Assembly (NCBI GenBank): GCA_012520835.1
Contig: JAAYNN010000087.1
Span: 1-19,315, forward strand
Origin: Dehalococcoidales bacterium
Lineage (GTDB): Bacteria; Chloroflexota; Dehalococcoidia; Dehalococcoidales; UBA5627
Direction of reading: 5' to 3'
DNA length: 19,315 nucleotides
In this document: piece after piece, positions 14,456 through 19,315 of the stretch
How positions within the stretch are numbered: position 1 is the first letter of the stretch
Layout: each line of letters opens with the position of its first letter
Notes under the pieces: generated by a model
What the model was told of the DNA's origin: nothing
Database searches by the model: none
What the model saw: only the letters and a program-made list of their open reading frames with translations
Program-made: the position numbers and the translations under genes

Positions 14456-15340
14456 TCAACTAAATACTTTTTGCGGTTTCCATTTACCCGTTTCGATATC
14501 GAAATGCAATATCGCCAGCAGAGAGCCGTTATCATCGTAAGCACAGCACCTGTCGCAAGCGGTATCAGGCAGATATTCAAACACAACCGGCATGCCGTTC
14601 CTTATGAGCCTTCCCAGGTCTTCCCCGACCGTTACCGATTCCCATTCCTTCATGACAAAATCTATCTGATACACAAAGTCCCGCCAGCTACCAGCAGCAA
14701 ATGCTTCTTCAAGTGCATGTAAAGTGATTGCTTCTGCGATATCGAAAGGTCCGTATTTTAATCTTGCCAGCTCTGTTACACAGGCACCACACGACAGGCG
14801 TTCGCCCAAGTCGTTTGCCAGCGTACGTACATATGTACCCTTGCTGCACTCCATTTCTACAGTCAAAAAGGGAGGATTATAATCTACCATCTCCAGGCTG
14901 TAGATATGTACCCGACGCTTCCTTCTCTCAACCTCGATGCCGGCTCTCGCCAGCTTATACAGGCACTGCCCTTTGTGCTTTAATGCGCTGTACATCGGGG
15001 GTTCCTGTTCGATATCACCGCGAAAAAACTCCAGAGCTGATTCCAAATCCGCCCGCGTTATCGCTGAAGCATCGCACTTTCTGACGATACTCCCCTCGAT
15101 ATCGTATGTATCGGTCGCTATTCCAAGTTTTAAAACGGCTTTATATCTTTTTTTAGCATCCATCAGGAATTCGATAACCCTGGTTGCCCTGCCGAAAAAG
15201 ACCGGCAATACACCGCAGGCTAAAGGGTCGAGCGTACCGGCATGTCCGACGCGCCTTTCCCCGGTCAAATGCCTGACCAGCGATACAACCTTAAAAGAAG
15301 TAATCCCTGCCGGTTTATCGATATTCAGTATTCCGTCCAC
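14456..15340 (-). CDS. truB: tRNA pseudouridine(55) synthase
   Basis: TruB converts U55 of the T-arm of nearly all tRNAs to pseudouridine and also aids tRNA folding. The 294-residue protein opens with the expected ILNIDKPAGITS (4-15) and carries the catalytic aspartate D38 in GHAGTLDPLA. The C-terminal 60 or so residues (VTVGEDLGRLIRNG onward) resemble the TruB C-terminal/PUA-like domain. The start is GTG two bases after the rbfA stop, with AGGT about eight bases upstream inside rbfA, so translation is probably coupled. It is the last gene of the nusA operon, and no strong terminator follows its TGA. Confidence 0.96.
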   Translation of the reverse strand: MDGILNIDKPAGITSFKVVSLVRHLTGERRVGHAGTLDPLACGVLPVFFGRATRVIEFLMDAKKRYKAVLKLGIATDTYDIEGSIVRKCDASAITRADLESALEFFRGDIEQEPPMYSALKHKGQCLYKLARAGIEVERRKRRVHIYSLEMVDYNPPFLTVEMECSKGTYVRTLANDLGERLSCGACVTELARLKYGPFDIAEAITLHALEEAFAAGSWRDFVYQIDFVMKEWESVTVGEDLGRLIRNGMPVVFEYLPDTACDRCCAYDDNGSLLAILHFDIETGKWKPQKVFS

Positions 15341-15342
15341 GG

Positions 15343-15699
15343 TTATACCTGTTCTTCAGGTTTGGAAACACGGTCGATCAGGCTCATGATATGGGCAGCC
15401 CTCTCGATAGAACTATCCCAGTAAAATGTCAGTGTGGGAACATACCTCATCCTGATACGCCTGGCCAACTCGTTATGTAAATAACCCGCAGCCGATTCCA
15501 GTGAAGACATGATTTGCTGCTTTTCTTCCTCGCTGCAGATGCAACTAACATAAACCCTGGCATGCTTTAAATCGGCAGCCGTTTCCACCTGGTTTACGGA
15601 GAGAAAATTCCCCAGGCGCGGGTCTTTAATCTGACGCAACAGCAAATGGCTTATTTCCTGGCGAATGAGTTGATTCACCCGTTCAATACGATGTGACAT
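15343..15699 (-). CDS. rbfA: 30S ribosome-binding factor A
   Basis: RbfA is a small KH-fold protein that binds immature 30S subunits and helps mature the 16S rRNA 5' end. The 118-residue product starts SHRIERVNQLIRQEIS and contains the conserved DPRLG (26-30), ARVYVS (47-52) and the late VPTLTFYWDSSIERAAHI region typical of the family. The ATG start is preceded by AGGGGGCGGAGG, a very strong purine-rich site. It begins ten bases after the infB stop and ends two bases before truB, the usual infB-rbfA-truB order. Confidence 0.95.
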   Translation of the reverse strand: MSHRIERVNQLIRQEISHLLLRQIKDPRLGNFLSVNQVETAADLKHARVYVSCICSEEEKQQIMSSLESAAGYLHNELARRIRMRYVPTLTFYWDSSIERAAHIMSLIDRVSKPEEQV

Positions 15700-15709
15700 C
15701 CTCCGCCCC

Positions 15710-17521
15710 CTATTTGGACCTTTCCATGCTGTAGAACTCTAATATATCGCCAACCTGGAACTGGTCAAAGTTTTCCAGCGCAATGCCGCATTCATACCCG
15801 GCAGCTACTTCTTTCACATCATCCTTAAAACGCCTCAAGCTGGAAATAACCGTGTCAGCCACCGTTTTATTATCTCTCTTTATTCTTACTTTATCACCGC
15901 GCTTTATCTTGCCGTCTTTTACATATGAACCGGCAACGCTGCCTTTTTTACCGGCGGCGAAAATTTCTCTCACCTCGGCATGCCCTTTGACGACCTCCAC
16001 GTATTCGGGTTCAAGCATACCCTTAAGGGCTTTCTCGACATCGTCAATAAGGTCGTAAATAATCTTGTAAGTCCGGATGTCCGCACCCTCGGCATCCGCC
16101 AAGTGCTGAGCGCCGATATCCACACCGGTATTGAAAGCCACCACCAGCCCCTTGGAAGCAACCGCCAGCATAACATCGCTCTCCGTGACATTACCGGTGC
16201 CGTAATGAACCAGTTTTACCTGTACTTCATCCGTTTTCAATCTTTCGATGGAATCTTTAATCGGTTCAATGCTTCCCTGTACATCGGCTTTCATTACGAT
16301 ATTAAGTTCTTTCACTTTACCGGCATTGATCTGGTCCAAAAGATTGGAAAGATTGGCGGCTTTTGCCAGCGCCATAGCTTCCCTGCGGTTTTCTGCCGCC
16401 ATGTGACGCGCCTGCTTTTCATCTGCCACCACCGTCATGGCATCGCCTACCTGCGGCACTTCGTGCAAGCCGAGTATAGCTACCGGGGTCGAAGGCTTGG
16501 CTTTCTTGACCTGTTTGCCGGAATCGCTGAACATGGCCCGTATATGGCCCCAGGTAGTGCCGATAACCACGGTATCCCCGGTCTTCAATGTGCCGTCATG
16601 CACCAGTATGGTGGCCAGCGGACCTCTGTTCTTATCCATTTCAGCTTCTATAACGACGCCCTTGGCCGGCAGAGTCGGGTCTGCCCTGAGGTTCTCCATC
16701 TCGGCTACCAGCAGCAGGTTCTCTAAAAGTTCCGAAATGCCTGTCTTGTCTTTAGCAGATGTGGGCACGGCAATGACGTTGCCACCCCACTCTTCCACTA
16801 CCAGTCCGGCTTCAGCCAGTTGCTGTTTTACACGATCCGGATTGACTTCCGGCTTATCGATTTTATTTATAGCTACCACAATCGGAACATCGGCAGCTTT
16901 GGCATGGCTGATCGCTTCCAGTGTTTGCGGCTGCACACCGTCATCGGCAGCCACCACCAGTACCGTTACATCGGTTACCTGGGCACCTCTGGCTCTCATA
17001 GCCGTGAAGGCTTCATGACCCGGCGTATCCAGGAAAGTAATTTTCTGTCCGTTGATTTCCACCTGGTAAGCGCCGATGTGTTGCGTGATGCCGCCGGCTT
17101 CGGAATCCATGACATTGGTTTGCCTGATAGCATCCAGCAGGCGCGTTTTTCCGTGGTCGACATGCCCCATGATGGTAATTACAGGAGGACGCGGTTTTAA
17201 ATTACCATCAGCGGATAAAAACTGATCCTTTTTAATTTTATTGATAACGCTGGCAGATTTACGTGTAGTCTGTGCCCTCAGCTCAGCCTTATATCCATAG
17301 AAGGAAACTACCTTTTCAGCCACCTCAAAATCGATAACCTGATTGATATTCGCCATAATGCCGTTACGCATCAATTGCTTGATAACATCGACAACGGTTA
17401 CCTTGAGCATCTCGGACAATTGTCGAACGCTGACATTTCGCGGTATTTTTACCACCTTTTCGGCGGCTTCTTTATTTTTGGCGCTCTTGGTATTTTCGCT
17501 CTGTTTCTTTACTTCAGCCAC
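15710..17521 (-). CDS. infB: translation initiation factor IF-2
   Basis: IF-2 is the GTPase that delivers initiator fMet-tRNA to the 30S subunit and promotes subunit joining. The 603-residue protein is a short form: it has one IF2_N domain (about 25-77) and a brief linker, without the long charged N-terminal extension of enterobacterial IF-2. GTPase motifs are GHVDHGKT (119-126), DTPGHE (165-170) and NKID (219-222), followed by the beta-barrel, core and C-terminal tRNA-binding domains. The start is GTG with TGAGGA about eight bases upstream, overlapping the ylxR stop. It lies between ylxR and rbfA with gaps of about ten bases on each side. Confidence 0.98.
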   Translation of the reverse strand: MAEVKKQSENTKSAKNKEAAEKVVKIPRNVSVRQLSEMLKVTVVDVIKQLMRNGIMANINQVIDFEVAEKVVSFYGYKAELRAQTTRKSASVINKIKKDQFLSADGNLKPRPPVITIMGHVDHGKTRLLDAIRQTNVMDSEAGGITQHIGAYQVEINGQKITFLDTPGHEAFTAMRARGAQVTDVTVLVVAADDGVQPQTLEAISHAKAADVPIVVAINKIDKPEVNPDRVKQQLAEAGLVVEEWGGNVIAVPTSAKDKTGISELLENLLLVAEMENLRADPTLPAKGVVIEAEMDKNRGPLATILVHDGTLKTGDTVVIGTTWGHIRAMFSDSGKQVKKAKPSTPVAILGLHEVPQVGDAMTVVADEKQARHMAAENRREAMALAKAANLSNLLDQINAGKVKELNIVMKADVQGSIEPIKDSIERLKTDEVQVKLVHYGTGNVTESDVMLAVASKGLVVAFNTGVDIGAQHLADAEGADIRTYKIIYDLIDDVEKALKGMLEPEYVEVVKGHAEVREIFAAGKKGSVAGSYVKDGKIKRGDKVRIKRDNKTVADTVISSLRRFKDDVKEVAAGYECGIALENFDQFQVGDILEFYSMERSK

Positions 17522-17531
17522 TATTCAATCC

Positions 17532-17807
17532 TCAGTAGTTATTTCCCTGTTCAAGTAATTGCGCTTTATTCTCAGGGATAAGGGTTATGCGTAATACCCG
17601 GTCCAGCTGACCATGCTTCAATCCTTTTTCCCAGCATTCCCGGGATGGGCATAAATAAGCACCCCTGCCGTTTTTTTTCCCTTTTGTATCTACTTCCACT
17701 GCGCCGTTTTCAGCGCACACCAGACGGACCAGCTCCCGCTTGGGTTTTACTTTGCGGCAGGCTGCACATGTCCGCATCGGTATATGTTTAGAAGTACTCT
17801 TCATCAT
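17532..17807 (-). CDS. ylxR: YlxR family RNA-binding protein (RnpM-like)
   Basis: This 91-residue basic protein has the family's opening RTCAACRKVKPKRELVRLV (about 12-30) and the signature GRGAYLCPS-x-ECW (about 48-60), with Cys residues at both ends of the fold. B. subtilis YlxR is reported to bind and modulate RNase P RNA; the role here is inferred from family. The ATG at 17807 overlaps the nusA coding end by 20 bases, indicating coupled translation. A second ATG immediately follows, and a later in-frame ATG at MRTCAAC would also keep the whole domain, so the first ten residues are uncertain. Confidence 0.93.
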   Translation of the reverse strand: MMKSTSKHIPMRTCAACRKVKPKRELVRLVCAENGAVEVDTKGKKNGRGAYLCPSRECWEKGLKHGQLDRVLRITLIPENKAQLLEQGNNY

Positions 17808-19197
17808 CCTGATACATATTATACCCGCGCTTCTTCTTTTTCAATTTGATGCCGTCTTCAGCGCTTGATTTACCGTGAACTTCCTTCTTTTTCTTTTTCT
17901 GCTGAGTTTTAGACGACGTTTTTATTTCTGCAGGAGGCAATATATCCTCTGCAAAACGGATTTCGCCCCTGAATGGCTCCCTGCGGCTGGCAGTAGTGAA
18001 AGCCTCGACCAGCTCTTCTTCATCTTCGCTCTCTTCGGCTGAAATCTCTTCGGGCATCTCTTCTGCCACTGGCTCTTCGACGATTTCTTCAGCAGCTTCC
18101 TCGATTATCTCTTCCTCGGCTACTGATTCCGGTTCAGGTTCGGGTTGAGCCTTCGCTTCCTCGATGAAGGAAGATTCGCTCTTAATATCGATGCGCCAGC
18201 CGGTCAGTTTTACAGCCAATCTGACGTTTTGCCCTTCCTTGCCTATGGCCAGCGACAGTTGTTTGTCGGGTATAATGACAATGGCAGAGTTATCCTGTTC
18301 GTTTAAACGGACACCGGCCACCTGTGCCGGGCTGATGGCATTGGTTATGAACCGGGCCGGGTCGGCGCTCCAATTGACAACATCAATTTTTTCACCGTTG
18401 AGTTCATTTACAATATTCTGAATCCTGATACCGCGTAATCCGACGCAACAACCGACGGCATCTATCCCCTCCTGGCGCGCCGTGACGGCTACCTTGCTGC
18501 GAAATCCGGCTTCCCTGGCGACGGATTTAATCTCAACAGTGCCGTTGTATATTTCAGGGACTTCAATCTCTATTATACGCCTTAACAGGTTCGGATGTGA
18601 GCGGGATACTAACAATAAAGGCCCTCTGGCGGATTGTGATACCTCTACCAGGTAGACTTTTAATCTCTGGCCTACCCGGTATCTTTCATTGGCAGGCTGC
18701 TCGGTGGAGGGCATTATGGCTTCGGCTCTGCCCAGGTCGATGAAAACCTGCCTGGGCTCGATGCGCCTCACCACGCCGGTAATCACCTCTCCCTGCTTAT
18801 CGGCAAATTCCTCAAAAATGGCACTATGTTCGGCTTCGTGCAGACGCTGCAGAATTACCTGTTTGGCGGTCTGCGCAGCAATGCGACCGGCATTGGTAGG
18901 GGTTGCCTCGACGACAATCTCCTCTCCGATCGTGATACCTTTTTTAATTCTATTAGCTCCATCCAGTGATATTTCACATCGAGGGTCGGAAACCTTTTCC
19001 ACCACTGTTTTTTTCGCCCATACAGTCACCCGTCCATTGTTTGGGTCGATTTTGACAGTGATCTCCTGATTTTGAGCAAAATTGTCCTTTCTATAAGCTG
19101 ATACCAGCGCCGACTCCACGGCACCCAGTACCACCTCCTTGGATAAATTCTTCTCAGCCGATAACTGAGTAATAGCGAGTAAAAAATCGCTCTTCAT
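17788..19197 (-). CDS. nusA: transcription termination/antitermination factor NusA
   Basis: NusA binds RNA polymerase near the RNA exit channel and modulates pausing, intrinsic termination and antitermination. The 469-residue protein has the N-terminal polymerase-binding domain (1-125), an S1 domain (about 135-200) and two KH domains, with GLRG at 253-256 and AIGKEGQN at 317-324. Instead of the acidic AR2 repeats of enterobacteria, it ends in a Glu-rich stretch (about 345-402) and a Lys-rich stretch (about 425-458), finishing DDEEYF. The ATG start has GGAGG about 12 bases upstream. It is the first gene visible in its operon. The frequent upstream partner rimP is not in the window. Confidence 0.97.
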   Translation of the reverse strand: MKSDFLLAITQLSAEKNLSKEVVLGAVESALVSAYRKDNFAQNQEITVKIDPNNGRVTVWAKKTVVEKVSDPRCEISLDGANRIKKGITIGEEIVVEATPTNAGRIAAQTAKQVILQRLHEAEHSAIFEEFADKQGEVITGVVRRIEPRQVFIDLGRAEAIMPSTEQPANERYRVGQRLKVYLVEVSQSARGPLLLVSRSHPNLLRRIIEIEVPEIYNGTVEIKSVAREAGFRSKVAVTARQEGIDAVGCCVGLRGIRIQNIVNELNGEKIDVVNWSADPARFITNAISPAQVAGVRLNEQDNSAIVIIPDKQLSLAIGKEGQNVRLAVKLTGWRIDIKSESSFIEEAKAQPEPEPESVAEEEIIEEAAEEIVEEPVAEEMPEEISAEESEDEEELVEAFTTASRREPFRGEIRFAEDILPPAEIKTSSKTQQKKKKKEVHGKSSAEDGIKLKKKKRGYNMYQDDEEYF

Positions 19198-19253
19198 CCC
19201 GGAATCAGACCTCCAATATTTCCTTTATTGCGATTACCGTTGCTGCTTACAAC

Positions 19254-19277
19254 AAAAAAGTGGGTCAAAACCCACTT
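19254..19277 (-). terminator. intrinsic terminator in the nusA leader
   Basis: On the minus strand AAGTGGGT pairs with ACCCACTT (8 bp, TTTG loop, 19277-19258) and runs straight into a T6 tract (19259-19254). It lies about 57 bases before the nusA ATG. A possible -10 box lies upstream of it, so it may attenuate nusA transcription rather than end an upstream gene. A second GTGGG (19282-19278) could compete for the same ACCCAC arm. Confidence 0.7.
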
Positions 19278-19302
19278 CCCACGTTTAATCTCAATTAAGG
19301 TT

Positions 19303-19308
19303 AGTATA
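19303..19308 (-). promoter_or_regulatory. possible -10 box of a nusA promoter
   Basis: TATACT on the minus strand (19308-19303) is a good -10 match. The -35 region would lie beyond the window end, so the promoter cannot be confirmed. If real, transcription starts near 19296 and meets the terminator hairpin after about 20 bases. Confidence 0.3.
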
Positions 19309-19315
19309 ACACAAT

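Noticed and set aside
15980..16726. 248-codon plus-strand ORF opposite infB
   Set aside because: It is antisense to the conserved IF-2 domains, without motifs or initiation signals.
1..19315. CRISPR arrays, tRNA/rRNA genes, insertion sequences, phage or toxin-antitoxin genes
   Set aside because: I saw no regularly spaced repeats, cloverleaf sequences, transposase motifs or small paired genes; apart from the interrupted glycosyltransferase locus the window is core housekeeping content.

Overview
The window looks like a chromosomal segment of a Chloroflexota bacterium, most likely of the class Dehalococcoidia. This rests on recalled gene neighbourhoods and protein style: rpsO-pnp joined to dapB-asd-dapA, an ino1/GT4/CDP-alcohol transferase/purA block, and nusA-ylxR-infB-rbfA-truB. 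I could not run a search, so the placement is an inference. TTG and GTG starts are common (rpsO, pnp, GT4 and ino1 use TTG; truB and infB use GTG). TAG, TAA and TGA all serve as normal stops, so the genetic code is standard.

Layout. Positions 1-5312 hold a plus-strand operon driven by a good sigma-70-type promoter at 18-46: ribosomal protein S15, polynucleotide phosphorylase, then three consecutive lysine/diaminopimelate enzymes (DapB, Asd, DapA). It ends at a strong hairpin with U-tracts on both sides (5331-5408), in a 291-base convergent gap that also carries three repeat-like palindromes. All remaining genes are on the minus strand.

Positions 5604-9545 form an accessory envelope-polysaccharide locus. 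It has an intact GT-C type membrane glycosyltransferase and, upstream of it, a processive family-2 glycosyltransferase fused to three N-terminal MshEN-type repeats. The second gene is interrupted by three in-frame stop codons (TAA, TAG, TAG) with no frameshift over 750 codons. One stop falls exactly on the Gln of the QxxRW motif. It has its own promoter at 9673-9702.

Positions 9829-14414 hold an inositol-phospholipid block read right to left: inositol-3-phosphate synthase, a PimA-like GT4 mannosyltransferase, a CDP-alcohol phosphatidyltransferase and purA, with a consensus promoter at 14385-14414 and a textbook terminator at 9829-9872. The first three would make inositol phosphate, attach it to a lipid and glycosylate the product.

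Positions 14456-19315 hold the nusA-ylxR-infB-rbfA-truB transcription/translation operon with overlapping or nearly touching genes. A compact intrinsic terminator lies between a possible promoter at the window edge and nusA, which suggests leader attenuation.

The most notable observations are the nonsense-riddled but otherwise intact c-di-GMP-type glycosyltransferase, a 9-base element shared at the same distance from two promoters, and the nusA leader terminator.
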